Of a DNA stretch of 64,000 nucleotides, positions 33,517 to 41,510 are shown piece by piece (the first letter of the stretch is position 1; the number at the start of each line of letters is the position of its first letter). Below the pieces are notes generated by a model that saw only the letters and a program-made list of their open reading frames with translations, was not told the origin of the DNA and did no database searches. Location: positions 62,001 through 126,000 of the forward strand of contig NZ_JASCIR010000006.1 in NCBI RefSeq assembly GCF_029968095.1, in the 5' to 3' direction. This stretch comes from Streptomyces solicavernae (GTDB lineage: Bacteria; Actinomycetota; Actinomycetes; Streptomycetales; Streptomycetaceae). Both the position numbers and the translations under genes were made by a program.

Positions 33517-35055
33517 ATGACGCAGTTGGAAACGCCGCCCCAGGGCGGAGACACGGTACGGGGCGTGACCGAGGCCGGAAGCGGTGTGCGGTCCAAAGGG
33601 CTCGGCGGGAACTCCGTCGGCCTCGCCGGCAGTGCCGTCATCGGCATCTCGACCGTCGCCCCGGTGTACTGCCTGACCTCCACGCTCGGCTCCACCGCGG
33701 GCGAGGTGGGCGTGCAGATGCCCGCCGTCTTCCTGGCCGGATTCCTGCCGATGCTGCTCGTGGCCTTCGCCTACCGCGAGCTCAACAAGGCGATGCCGGA
33801 CTGCGGCACCTCCTTCACCTGGACCGTGAAGGCCTTCGGCCCGCGCGTCGGGTGGATGTGCGGCTGGGGCCTGGTGATCGCCACGATCATCGTCCTCTCC
33901 AACCTCGCGGGCGTCGCCACCTCGTACTTCTGGCTTCTCGCCGGTGAGGTCACCGGGTCCGAGTCCATCGCGGCCCTGGACGACAGCAAGCCGGTCCACA
34001 TCCTCACCTGCCTCGCCCTGATCGCCGCCGCCACCGCCATCAGCTACCGCGGCATGACCGCTACGAAGGGCGTGCAGTACGCCCTCGTCGGACTCCAGCT
34101 CGTCGTGCTCGCGATCTTCGTCGCCATGGCGTTCCAGAAGGCGGGCAGCGGCGAGTTCGCCACCGGGCTCGACTTCTCCTGGTCCTGGCTCAACCCCTTC
34201 GCGGTCCAGTCCTTCGCCGCCTTCACCGCCGGCCTCTCCCTCTCGATCTTCATGTTCTGGGGCTGGGACGCCTGCCTCACCGCCAACGAGGAGACCTCCG
34301 GCAGCGAGAAGACCCCCGGCCGGGCCGCGCTCATCGCGATGGTCGTGCTCGTCGGCTCCTACCTCGCCACCGGCGTCGCCGCGCAGATGGCCGTCGGCTC
34401 GGGCGACAAGGGCCTCGGGCTCGCCAACCCGGACACCTCCGACAACGTCTTCGCCGCGCTCGCCGGACCCGTCATGGGCCCGCTGCTCGGCATCCTGCTC
34501 TTCGTCGCCGTCCTCGCCTCGGCGGCGGCCAGTCTGCAGACGACGTTCATCCCGGTCGCGCGTACGGTCCTCGCCATGTCGACGTACGAGGCGCTGCCGC
34601 CCGTGTACGCCCGCGTCCACCCGAAGTTCAAGACCCCGGGCCGCGCGACGATCGTGGCCGGCGTCGCCACCGGCGCGTTCTACACGATCATGACGCTGGT
34701 CAGCGAGCACGTCCTTGTCGACACGATCTACGCGCTCGGCCTCATGATCTGCTTCTACTACGCCCTCACCGCGTTCGCCTGCGCCTGGTTCTTCCGCCGC
34801 GAACTCACCCGCTCGGTGCGGGACCTGGTCTACAAGGGCCTGTTCCCGGTCCTCGGCGGCGCGCTCCTGACGGCGGTCTTCGGCAAGACGCTGTACGACA
34901 TGTGGGACCCGGCGTACGGCAGCGGATCGTCGGTCTTCGGCGTCGGATCCGTGTTCGTGATCGGCGTGGGCCTGCTCGCCCTCGGCCTGGTCATCATGTT
35001 CGTCACGGAACGGCGCAGCCCGGCGTTCTTCCGGGGCCGGTCTGTCCGTCCATGA
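33517..35055 (+). CDS. APC-family amino acid/amine permease
   Basis: A 512-residue transporter with 12 predicted membrane segments; the first carries VGLAGSAVIGISTVAPVYCL. Other segments include FLAGFLPMLLVAFAYREL and FMFWGWDACLTANEET, as in APC-superfamily amino-acid permeases. It probably takes up an amino acid or amine. Start ATG 33517 matches where family similarity begins; ATG 33487 and an upstream ATG at 33358 are in frame but lack good ribosome sites. It follows the aldehyde dehydrogenase operon and could import a substrate for it. Confidence 0.88.
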   Translation: MTQLETPPQGGDTVRGVTEAGSGVRSKGLGGNSVGLAGSAVIGISTVAPVYCLTSTLGSTAGEVGVQMPAVFLAGFLPMLLVAFAYRELNKAMPDCGTSFTWTVKAFGPRVGWMCGWGLVIATIIVLSNLAGVATSYFWLLAGEVTGSESIAALDDSKPVHILTCLALIAAATAISYRGMTATKGVQYALVGLQLVVLAIFVAMAFQKAGSGEFATGLDFSWSWLNPFAVQSFAAFTAGLSLSIFMFWGWDACLTANEETSGSEKTPGRAALIAMVVLVGSYLATGVAAQMAVGSGDKGLGLANPDTSDNVFAALAGPVMGPLLGILLFVAVLASAAASLQTTFIPVARTVLAMSTYEALPPVYARVHPKFKTPGRATIVAGVATGAFYTIMTLVSEHVLVDTIYALGLMICFYYALTAFACAWFFRRELTRSVRDLVYKGLFPVLGGALLTAVFGKTLYDMWDPAYGSGSSVFGVGSVFVIGVGLLALGLVIMFVTERRSPAFFRGRSVRP

Positions 35056-35188
35056 AGCTCAGTACGAACGGTTGGGGGCCGTCGGCCGGGTCCGGGCCGC
35101 GGTGGGCGTCGCTGTGCCATCGCCGGGATCCAGCGCCCGCCGCGCCCGGCCCTTCCCCGGCTCTGCCCTGTTTCGAGAGGATCGGATC

Positions 35189-35647
35189 ATGACTTCGCCG
35201 TACCAGGCCTTCGAAACGCATCCGCGGATCGAGTACCGCCATTTCCTGCTCACCGATGATTCCGGGTACGTCGAACCGCCGCGGGGCTGGGCCGAGGACC
35301 CCCGTATCGCGATCCCCGGCCGCGTGGGCCTCATCCTGTGCAGCGCAGGCAACGACTTCTTCCCCCTGGTCCGGGCCGAACTCAGGGATTCGGCGCCTAC
35401 GGCCAGTGCTGAGGCCTGGGACGTGGTGGAGGAAACCGGGCTCGCGTGCGAGGACACGGCACTTGGTGTCCGGGAGTGGGACGGCGGCCCTTCTGGATCC
35501 CCTCTCACCCTCCCAGCCGCAGGCCGGTACCGGGTGCGGATCCACTGCCGCGGCCGTGGCGAGGCCCATGCCCGGATCGGCAAGAAGCTGTTTTACGAGG
35601 GCGTCGAGGAATGGCTCTTGCAGATCTGGCCGGACAGTGACGCCTAG
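35189..35647 (+). CDS. Hypothetical protein
   Basis: A 152-residue protein, probably all-beta, with no recognised family: YRHFLLTDDSGYVEPPRGW, then VGLILCSAGNDFFPLVRAEL and GRYRVRIHCRG. The C-terminus ends EEWLLQIWPDSDA. ATG 35189 has a GAGAGGA site. It is convergent with the NUDIX gene, whose intended end is probably at 35644. Confidence 0.65.
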   Translation: MTSPYQAFETHPRIEYRHFLLTDDSGYVEPPRGWAEDPRIAIPGRVGLILCSAGNDFFPLVRAELRDSAPTASAEAWDVVEETGLACEDTALGVREWDGGPSGSPLTLPAAGRYRVRIHCRGRGEAHARIGKKLFYEGVEEWLLQIWPDSDA

Positions 35648-36101
35648 ATGCCTGCCAGGTCGGTGAGCTTGTGTCCGTCGTGCGTGCGGACTCGGGGGCC
35701 GTTTCGTCTGCCAGGGCGTCGGTGATACGGATGCTGTACGCCTCACTCATCGCGGTCACGACCTCTTCAGGTGTCAGCCAGTCCACTGCGGTCGATTCAT
35801 CGGAAAGCCGTTCGTGGCCACTCTCAGGTGTGCACCTGAACACCAGGGCGACCACCCCCGCCGTCATGTTCTTGTAGACCCCGGTGAGCCGATCGACGTG
35901 CACGTTGATTCCGGTCTCTTCGTAGACTTCGCGGCGCACGCCATCCTCAATGGACTCCCCCAGCTCCAGTACGCCGCCCGGCGGTTCCCAGCGGCCGTTG
36001 TCGGCGCGCTGGATCACCAGGACGTGCCCGTCCTCTCCCGCCACGACTCCGGCCACGGATACCGAGTGAAGCGGGGTCGACGGCTTCTGGGAGGTAGCCA
36101 T
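35505..36101 (-). CDS. NUDIX hydrolase, probably frameshifted near its C-terminus
   Basis: A NUDIX-domain hydrolase. The box GGVLELGESIEDGVRREVYEETG (in part GESIEDGVRRE and YEETGI) is intact, so pyrophosphohydrolase activity is expected. As read, the frame extends 198 codons into the convergent gene by 143 bp, with an Arg-rich tail unlike NUDIX proteins. Shifting frame by one base at a CCCCC run near 35697-35703 gives a tail RTHDGHKLTDLAGI ending at a TAG at 35644, overlapping the convergent stop by 4 bp only. I think that is the ancestral end. ATG 36101 has GAGAGGA. Confidence 0.8.
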   Translation of the reverse strand: MATSQKPSTPLHSVSVAGVVAGEDGHVLVIQRADNGRWEPPGGVLELGESIEDGVRREVYEETGINVHVDRLTGVYKNMTAGVVALVFRCTPESGHERLSDESTAVDWLTPEEVVTAMSEAYSIRITDALADETAPESARTTDTSSPTWQASRRHCPARSARAIPRRPRKTASCRSGHGPRHGRGSGSAPGTGLRLGG

Positions 36102-36181
36102 CGGTACGTCCTCTCGTAGCCGTCGGCCCCGTCGCACCCTCAAACTGGCTGTGCGACGGGGCCGTTGTAGTGCGGTGGCGC

Positions 36182-36391
36182 TCAGATGGTGCCCAGTCGG
36201 CTGTCTTTGACGCCGGTGAGGAAGTGTGAGAACGCGTCGGCGTGGATGTTGAGGGTGGGGCCGGTGGGGTTCTTGGAGTCGCGCACGGGAACGGTGCTGT
36301 GGGTTGCGGCGAGGTTGGTGGCGACCTCTACGCACTGGCCGCCGTTGTCGCTGTAGGAGGACTTGAACCAGCGGGGGGATTCGGTCGTCAC
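36182..36391 (-). CDS. DUF397 protein
   Basis: A 69-residue DUF397 protein with the canonical WFKSSYSDNGGQCVEVA, VPVRDSKNPTGPTLNI and FLTGVK motifs. GTG 36391 overlaps the XRE gene stop by 4 bp, the usual tight pair. Unlike the 63-residue copies near 14 and 17 kb, this one is of the standard K-S-S-Y-S subtype. Confidence 0.9.
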   Translation of the reverse strand: MTTESPRWFKSSYSDNGGQCVEVATNLAATHSTVPVRDSKNPTGPTLNIHADAFSHFLTGVKDSRLGTI

Positions 36392-37230
36392 GGGGTGCCC
36401 TTTCTCAGCTGGCGGATCATGGCCACCGACTCCGCTTGGGAGAGCGATTCGGCCTGCAGTTGATGGTAGGCCTTCAACAGGGGCACCACGAACGTGCTTT
36501 CCCTTTCCAGGTTGCCCCGGTGGGAGGACTCCGCGTAGGACATGAGCGAGCGGTCTGCCATCGTCAGCACCGTGACCGGAAGATTGAAGGGGCGCCGGAC
36601 CCCCATGCTGAAGGGCGCGATCTGAAGCGTCGTGTTCGGCTGCTCCGCGAAGGCGATCAGGTGCGCCAGCTGTGCGTCCATGGCGTCCGGTTCGCCGATG
36701 GGTCGGCGGATGCAGCCCTCGTCCAGCACAACGAAGATCTCCGGCGGATTCTTCCTGCGGTCCAGGACCGACTGGCGCTCAGCGACGACCGAGACGCGCT
36801 CGCGCGCCTGCTCCGCGGAGATCGCCCTCCGCTTGAGCGCGCTGTCCGCCAGCGCGGACGCGTACTGCGGTGTCTGGAGAAGGCCCGGTATGACGCCGAC
36901 CTCGTACAGCCGGATCTCGGCGGCTCGTCCCTCGTAGCCCACGAACTCCGGGAACCCTTCAAGCAGTGAGCCGTGCTGCATCTCGCGCCACTGACGTTCG
37001 AACGTGTCGGCGGTCCCATCGGTACCCAGCGCACGGTCAACACTGCGCGAGAAGCGAAGAGTTGGAATCTTGCGACCAGTTTCTACGGCCGAGATGTGCG
37101 TGCTGGAGTAGTCCATCAGGATGGCCAGCTCTTCCTGCTTCAGCCCTTTCGACTCTCGCTCCCTGCGTAAGCGGGCCCCGAACGCTGCCGCTGGGCTGCT
37201 GTCCGGGTTCAGTTCCTTGATGTTCACCAT
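36388..37230 (-). CDS. XRE-family regulator with DUF5753 domain
   Basis: A 280-residue regulator with HTH residues about 15-70 (FGARLRRERESKGLKQEELAILMDYSSTHISAVETG, in parts LRRERESKG and SSTHISAVETG) and DUF5753 (EVGVIPGLLQTPQYASAL, VLDEGCIRRPIG). Paired with the DUF397 gene, and divergent from the small-protein cassette that leads into the graspetide genes. It is a reasonable candidate to control that cluster. ATG 37230. Confidence 0.9.
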   Translation of the reverse strand: MVNIKELNPDSSPAAAFGARLRRERESKGLKQEELAILMDYSSTHISAVETGRKIPTLRFSRSVDRALGTDGTADTFERQWREMQHGSLLEGFPEFVGYEGRAAEIRLYEVGVIPGLLQTPQYASALADSALKRRAISAEQARERVSVVAERQSVLDRRKNPPEIFVVLDEGCIRRPIGEPDAMDAQLAHLIAFAEQPNTTLQIAPFSMGVRRPFNLPVTVLTMADRSLMSYAESSHRGNLERESTFVVPLLKAYHQLQAESLSQAESVAMIRQLRKGTP

Positions 37231-37332
37231 GCGGGCGCAACCTTTCCTGCCGCATTGACAGCTTGAACGCGACTTGACCCTAGGCCACGCTGAAGGCTCC
37301 CGGTAGTCGAATGGCTACAGACAGGAGTAATT

Positions 37333-37572
37333 GTGTGCCCACCCCACATGCCCACCCCTGCCCCTGCGATCGGAACGCTTCTCCTGGACCTCGTTTGCGA
37401 TCAACTCGGTGAGTTCCGAGGCGAATTGGGTAACCGCTGGTTCCTGCGGCCCGCGTGTGGCGGGACGGAGTGGGAGGTCGCGCCCGAGCGCACCCGGCCG
37501 GCCACCGTCGAACAGCGCTTACGTGTCGCGACCGCCCGGGCCAACGCCCGCTCCCGAGGGGAGTTGCTGTGA
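37333..37572 (+). CDS. LRPxCGGxEWE small protein of graspetide-linked cassette
   Basis: A 79-residue protein with the same core as the one at 23766-23951 (WFLRPACGG, EWEVAPERTRPAT). GTG 37333 after ACAGGAG; in-frame ATG 37348 is an alternative. It overlaps the next gene by 4 bp. Unknown function. Confidence 0.7.
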   Translation: MCPPHMPTPAPAIGTLLLDLVCDQLGEFRGELGNRWFLRPACGGTEWEVAPERTRPATVEQRLRVATARANARSRGELL

Positions 37573-37790
37573 CCGCCGATGCGCTCAAGGAGGCCGAGGA
37601 GGCCCTCGCCGAGCTGGGCGCGGCCCTCGCCGCAGCCGGTGTCAACCTGCCGTCCCTCGGCGTCGACCTGGTCGCGTACACCCGTCAACAACCGTTTGTT
37701 CTGGTCGAGTTGGGGCGCTGCAACGTCGCCACCGCCCGGGCCCTCGCCGCCGCCCTGCGCGCAGGTAACACCCCATGCGTGCCCTCTTAG
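37569..37790 (+). CDS. Small protein, second gene of graspetide-linked cassette
   Basis: A 73-residue protein. The N-terminal helix (ALKEAEEALAELGAALAAAG) and a short beta-alpha unit (FVLVELGRCNVATARALAAAL) are visible. GTG 37569 sits in a GTGA overlap. Function unknown; similar short proteins accompany XRE/DUF397 genes in Streptomyces. Confidence 0.65.
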   Translation: MTADALKEAEEALAELGAALAAAGVNLPSLGVDLVAYTRQQPFVLVELGRCNVATARALAAALRAGNTPCVPS

Positions 37791-38089
37791 CCCGCGCCCT
37801 CTCCTGGGCCCCTTGGCGGCGACGCCCCGGACGGCACAGCGCGAAACACCTCGCCGCACAGCGGGCCGCCGAACCCGTACCCGAACCCGTATCCCCGTGG
37901 TCCCGGCCGTGGACCTCCCCCTCGGGCGCGGACGTACGCGCGATCTTCCGGGACCCGCAGACCCTCGCGCTGCCCACCCCGCAGCGCGAACGCGCGTGGG
38001 CCGCCGCGTTCGCGGAGCTCGGGGTGGACTACGACCACCCCGCAGAACCCCTCGCCAGCCTGGTCTCGCCCGTACGGGCCGCAGCGTGA
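37775..38089 (+). CDS. Small basic protein, third gene of graspetide-linked cassette
   Basis: A 104-residue protein: basic, tryptophan-containing N-terminus (LSWAPWRRRPGRHS), Pro-rich middle, and a helical C-terminus (RERAWAAAFAELGVDYDHP). It has the same plan as the 111-residue protein at 23948-24283. Overlaps the preceding gene by 16 bp. Function unknown. Confidence 0.65.
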   Translation: MRALLARALSWAPWRRRPGRHSAKHLAAQRAAEPVPEPVSPWSRPWTSPSGADVRAIFRDPQTLALPTPQRERAWAAAFAELGVDYDHPAEPLASLVSPVRAAA

Positions 38090-38186
38090 CCGGCGAGCCG
38101 GGGTACTGCCCCAACCCTCGGCCCAGCAATGGCCATTGAGACGTCCCGCTCCATCCGAGGGCGGGCAGAAACAGGAGGAGACCGCT

Positions 38187-38405
38187 TTGAGCGTCACCGA
38201 CAGGGAACCCGCCGAGCCGTTCGCCATGCGGTTCGCGGCCCGGCAGACCGGCGCGCCCGCTGACACCATCGGCGTCACGTACGACAACCACCTGCAGATC
38301 GCCCTCACCCGTGAGGGCAACCCGTGGGCGATGACGGCCGCCGGTGAGACCAGCAGCAACACGAACTCCGACAGCCGGAACGACGAAGGCACCGACTTCT
38401 ACTAG
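38187..38405 (+). CDS. tgmA: Graspetide precursor peptide (ATP-grasp-modified RiPP)
   Basis: A 72-residue peptide. The leader contains FAMRFAARQTGAPADTIGVTYD (in part) and IALTREGNPWAM, resembling the leader of ATP-grasp-target RiPPs. The C-terminal core, about 20 residues, is rich in Thr, Ser, Asn, Asp and Glu and ends NDEGTDFY: Thr and Ser are potential ester donors and Asp and Glu the acceptors. The TTG start at 38187 follows AGGAGGAG at a good distance; the next in-frame ATG (38227) would remove part of the leader. It lies directly upstream of the ATP-grasp gene. Confidence 0.82.
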   Translation: MSVTDREPAEPFAMRFAARQTGAPADTIGVTYDNHLQIALTREGNPWAMTAAGETSSNTNSDSRNDEGTDFY

Positions 38406-38416
38406 GAGACGCCGAG

Positions 38417-39373
38417 GTGACGGAACCTCACGGACCACGCACAGGAGCGGTGCTGGTGCTGACCAACCAGCTCGACTCCACCGCCGACCTGGTCGTCGAC
38501 CGGCTGAACCACCGGAACGTTCCGGTGTTCCGGTGCGACACCGCCGAGTTCCCCCTGGAACTCACGCTGACGGCGACGCTCGGGGAGCAGCGCTGGGGCG
38601 GATTGCTCGACAACGGGCACCGAACCCTCGACCTCGCTGCCGTGCGGTCGGTGTACTTCCGCAGGCCCGAAGAGTTCCGGTTGCCCGACAGTATGTCCGA
38701 GGCTGAGCGGCGGTTCGCCGCCGCCCAGTCGCGGGCGGGCTTCGTCGGGGTGGCCGTCGCACTGCCGTGCCTGTGGATCAATCATCCCGCGCGGGACCTG
38801 GACGCGAACCACAAGCCGTGGCAGCTCGCGGTCGCCCGGCGTCTCGGACTTGAACCGCCGCGCAGCATCATTACCAACGACCCTTGCGCAGCAAGGGAGT
38901 TCGCCACGCAGATCTGCGGGCAGGTCATCACCAAGAGCCTCGGGGCCCCGGTGGACACCGTGATCGTGGACCCCGCCGAACTCGACGACTCCGTGCGGCT
39001 GTGCGCCCACCTGTTCCAGGAGTGGATCGACAAGGCGCACGAAGTGCGACTGACCGTGGTCGGCGGCCGGTTCTTCGCCGTGGAGATTCACGCGGGCTCC
39101 GAAGAGGCCCGGATCGACTGGCGCACGGACTACGACAGCCTCACGTACGAACCGACCACCGTGCCCGACCGCGTACGGCACGCTGTCACCGCGTTCATGC
39201 GGCACTTCGGGCTGGTCTTCGGAGCGTTCGACTTCATCGTGACGCCGTCGGGGCGGTGGCGGTTCCTGGAGGTGAACCCCAACGGGCAGTGGTCGTGGAT
39301 CGAGCACAGGACAGGTGTGCCGATCTCGTACGCCATCGCCGAACTCCTGGAGAAGGGCATGACGCATGAGTGA
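38417..39373 (+). CDS. tgmB: ATP-grasp ribosomal peptide maturase
   Basis: A 318-residue ATP-grasp ligase of the microviridin/graspetide type. Recognisable elements are YFRRPEEF near residue 80, NHPARDLDANHKPWQLAVA (123-141), the ATP-contacting Lys in VITKSLG, RLTVVGGRFFAVEIH and the metal-binding FGAFDFIVTPSGRWRFLEVNPNGQW (in parts). It forms side-chain esters (or amides) between hydroxyl or amine donors and Asp/Glu in the precursor. GTG at 38417, 11 bp after the precursor stop. Confidence 0.9.
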   Translation: MTEPHGPRTGAVLVLTNQLDSTADLVVDRLNHRNVPVFRCDTAEFPLELTLTATLGEQRWGGLLDNGHRTLDLAAVRSVYFRRPEEFRLPDSMSEAERRFAAAQSRAGFVGVAVALPCLWINHPARDLDANHKPWQLAVARRLGLEPPRSIITNDPCAAREFATQICGQVITKSLGAPVDTVIVDPAELDDSVRLCAHLFQEWIDKAHEVRLTVVGGRFFAVEIHAGSEEARIDWRTDYDSLTYEPTTVPDRVRHAVTAFMRHFGLVFGAFDFIVTPSGRWRFLEVNPNGQWSWIEHRTGVPISYAIAELLEKGMTHE

Positions 39374-40619
39374 CACCGGGCAGGACGCACAGACCTCACG
39401 GACCTCACAGACCTCACAGACCTCACAGACCTCACGGAGTCTCAGGGCCGCTCTCGCCGACGAACTGGAACAGCACGGAGCGGTGCGTTCGCCGCACTGG
39501 CGAGCAGCCGTGGAGACAGTGCCTCGGGAGGTGTTCCTGCCGTCGTTCTTCACCGATGCGCCCGGCCCCGACGGCATCACCCGGTACACGCACGTCAGCC
39601 GGGACAACGGCGAGCAGGAGTGGCTGAGGCTCGTCTACCGGAACAGGACGTGGGTGACCCAGCTCGACCACGGCACCACGACCGGGGAAGGCGGCGAAGC
39701 GGTCCTCGGCGTCCCCACCAGCTCGTCCACGCTGCCGAGTGTCGTCGTCGGCATGTTCGAGGACTTCGACGTACCCGAAGGCAAGCGGATTTACGAGGCG
39801 GGCAGCGGCACCGGCTACTCGACTGCGCTGGCCTGTGTCCGGTACGGCGACGCGTGCGTCACCAGCACCGAGCACGATCCGCGCCTTTCCGCCCTCGTCG
39901 GCGAGCGCCTCGCGTCCCTCGGGCATCATCCGAAACTCCTGACCGGGGATGCCGCCCAGGGCTGTCCCGCGGGGGCTCCGTACGGCGGGGTCATCGCGAC
40001 GTACTCGCCGAGCGCCGTGCCCGCGGAGTGGGTCGAGCAGACCGAGACGGGTGGGGTGATCCTCGTTTCGCTCGGCGGCAGCCTGGATGCCTACGCATAC
40101 GTCCGCCTGGTCAAGACCGGCAACGACACAGCGGAGGGCCAATTCCGCAACGGCGACGTGTCGTTCATGCGCTCCCGCGAGCTGGCGCGGCCGGACATCG
40201 GGCCGATGATGCGGTCCGCGCTTGCCCGCCGGGACGCCGCTCGCCCCGTGGACGTCGGAGTCGATCCCGGCGTCCTGGAGAGCACCGCGCTGATGTGGAC
40301 CGCACAGATCGCCCTGCCCGGAGTCGTGCGGGTGGGGCTCACCACGGGTGAGACGTCGGGCCGCTGGTTCCTGCACCCCGACGGCTCGTGGGCGGTCCTG
40401 GAGACGTCACAGGGCGACCCGCCGTGCGCGTACGAGGGCGGCCCGCAGCGACTGTGGACGCGCCTTGAGGAGGCGGCGTCGCGGTGGCTCGCCGACGGCC
40501 GGCCCGGCATCGAGCGGTACGGGCTGACCGTGACCGGCGGCGAGAACACCGTGTGGCTCGACACCCCGGACCGGCCGGTCGGCGCACTCCCGACTGGCCC
40601 GGGCCAGGCGTCTCGCTAG
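39366..40619 (+). CDS. tgmC: PIMT-like methyltransferase of graspetide cluster
   Basis: A 417-residue SAM-dependent methyltransferase related to protein L-isoaspartate O-methyltransferase. The SAM loop EAGSGTGYSTAL lies at 144-155; the PIMT-type PTSSSTLPSVVVGMFE (118-132) precedes it, and a C-terminal extension of about 200 residues is typical of the RiPP-associated type. Homologues methylate an Asp in graspetides, leading to aspartimide (fuscimiditide-type). The N-terminal linker contains an SQT repeat (residues 11-22) from 9-bp units. Overlaps the ATP-grasp gene by 8 bp. Confidence 0.88.
   Translation: MSDTGQDAQTSRTSQTSQTSQTSRSLRAALADELEQHGAVRSPHWRAAVETVPREVFLPSFFTDAPGPDGITRYTHVSRDNGEQEWLRLVYRNRTWVTQLDHGTTTGEGGEAVLGVPTSSSTLPSVVVGMFEDFDVPEGKRIYEAGSGTGYSTALACVRYGDACVTSTEHDPRLSALVGERLASLGHHPKLLTGDAAQGCPAGAPYGGVIATYSPSAVPAEWVEQTETGGVILVSLGGSLDAYAYVRLVKTGNDTAEGQFRNGDVSFMRSRELARPDIGPMMRSALARRDAARPVDVGVDPGVLESTALMWTAQIALPGVVRVGLTTGETSGRWFLHPDGSWAVLETSQGDPPCAYEGGPQRLWTRLEEAASRWLADGRPGIERYGLTVTGGENTVWLDTPDRPVGALPTGPGQASR
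39393..39437 (+). repeat. 9-bp ACCTCACAG repeats in tgmC N-terminus
   Basis: Five units of ACCTCACAG/ACCTCACGG encode repeated TSQ/TSR triplets in the linker before the methyltransferase domain. Confidence 0.85.
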
Positions 40620-40620
40620 G

Positions 40621-40859
40621 GCCTGTCCGGCGGATCTTCGCGGGCCCACGACGCTCCCCCGGCTACCGCTGGGAGGTGCCCCCAGGCACGCTCCCCCAGC
40701 CTCCGGCCGGGGGTACCCCCACTCGCCGCACGCCCGAATCACCCAAGTACGTCCAGTACGAGGGAGATCCGGGCGCACTCCCCCAGCCTTCGGCCGGGGG
40801 GACCCCCAGAGCACGCACCAGACGCCGCGGCCTGATCCGCGAAGATCCGCCGGACAGGC
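40621..40859. repeat. MITE-like element with 23-bp terminal inverted repeats
   Basis: The ends GCCTGTCCGGCGGATCTTCGCGG at left and right are exact inverted copies, written here as one 20-base run plus 3: GCCTGTCCGGCGGATCTTCG then CGG. Inside are two strongly palindromic blocks with CTCCCCCAGCC and GGCCGGGGG (about 40690-40722 and 40779-40810) and a weaker one at 40652-40684. It begins within a few bases of the tgmC stop and ends within 1 bp of the monooxygenase stop. It carries no gene and looks like a non-autonomous element or terminator-like mosaic common in Streptomyces. Confidence 0.75.
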
Positions 40860-41195
40860 CTAGGCCGGACGCTTCGGCGAAAGCTCCGCCATCGCGCCCC
40901 AGCCCTGGGCGTCCGGGATCTCCACGTTGATGATCTCGGGCGTCGAGGCGATCATGTCCGCCATCGCCTCCAGGCCCGCCTTGAAGTGGTCCGACTGGAC
41001 GTGCACCGCCCCCGCGTCCTCGTCCGCGAACGCCTCAAGCAGGACGAACTGGTTCGGGTCCTCCACGGAGCGCGACCAGTCGAAGAACAGGTTCCCCGGC
41101 TCGGCGCGGGTCGCGGCGGTGAAGTCGGCGACGAGGTCGAGCCACTCGTCGGCGCGGTCGGCGTGCACGGTGAAACGTACGGCGATGAAGATCAT
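40860..41195 (-). CDS. Antibiotic biosynthesis monooxygenase (ABM) domain protein
   Basis: A 111-residue ferredoxin-like protein: FIAVRFTVHADRADEWLDLV, PGNLFFDWSRSVEDPNQFVLLEAFADEDA (in part) and FKAGLEAMADMIA. ABM proteins are quinol monooxygenases or dimeric alpha-beta-barrel proteins acting on polyketide quinones or as stress factors. The substrate cannot be read. It begins at ATG 41195 and ends at the edge of the repeat element. Confidence 0.85.
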   Translation of the reverse strand: MIFIAVRFTVHADRADEWLDLVADFTAATRAEPGNLFFDWSRSVEDPNQFVLLEAFADEDAGAVHVQSDHFKAGLEAMADMIASTPEIINVEIPDAQGWGAMAELSPKRPA

Positions 41196-41279
41196 GGCCC
41201 TCAGCCTGCCGCGCTCGGGCGGACGGAGCCAAATTCAGCCGTGCATGCATTTTGCAGCTGACGGCTCTAAACTGCATTC

Positions 41280-41510
41280 ATGACAGTCCTGACTATTCGA
41301 GACGTGCCCGACGAGGAAGTGCAGACGCTCAAGGTCCGGGCAGCCCAGGCCGGACAGAGCCTGCAGGCCTATGTGCGAGACCTCCTGGCCCGCGAGACGG
41401 CCAAGCCGACCCTTGCCGAGATGATGGAGCGCCTCGACCGCGAGGCGAACGCCGACGTCAGCGCCGGTGACGTGCTGGGGGTCATCGACGAGATGAGGGC
41501 CGGGCGGTGA
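41280..41510 (+). CDS. vapB: FitA/VapB-like antitoxin
   Basis: A 76-residue protein with the ribbon-helix-helix-like opening TVLTIRDVPDEEVQTLKVRAAQAG (in part) and a charged C-terminus, as in FitA-type antitoxins. It precedes a PIN-domain gene with a GTGA overlap at 41507, so it is the antitoxin of a VapBC pair. The promoter region contains TGCATGCATTTTGCA and CTGCATT repeats that may be the autoregulatory site. Start ATG 41280. Confidence 0.88.
   Translation: MTVLTIRDVPDEEVQTLKVRAAQAGQSLQAYVRDLLARETAKPTLAEMMERLDREANADVSAGDVLGVIDEMRAGR

Noticed and set aside
41259..41272. TGACGGCTC before the vapB gene as a regulon site
   Set aside because: Half-site only, with no CGTCA partner; the VapBC pair has its own repeat (TGCAT) nearby.
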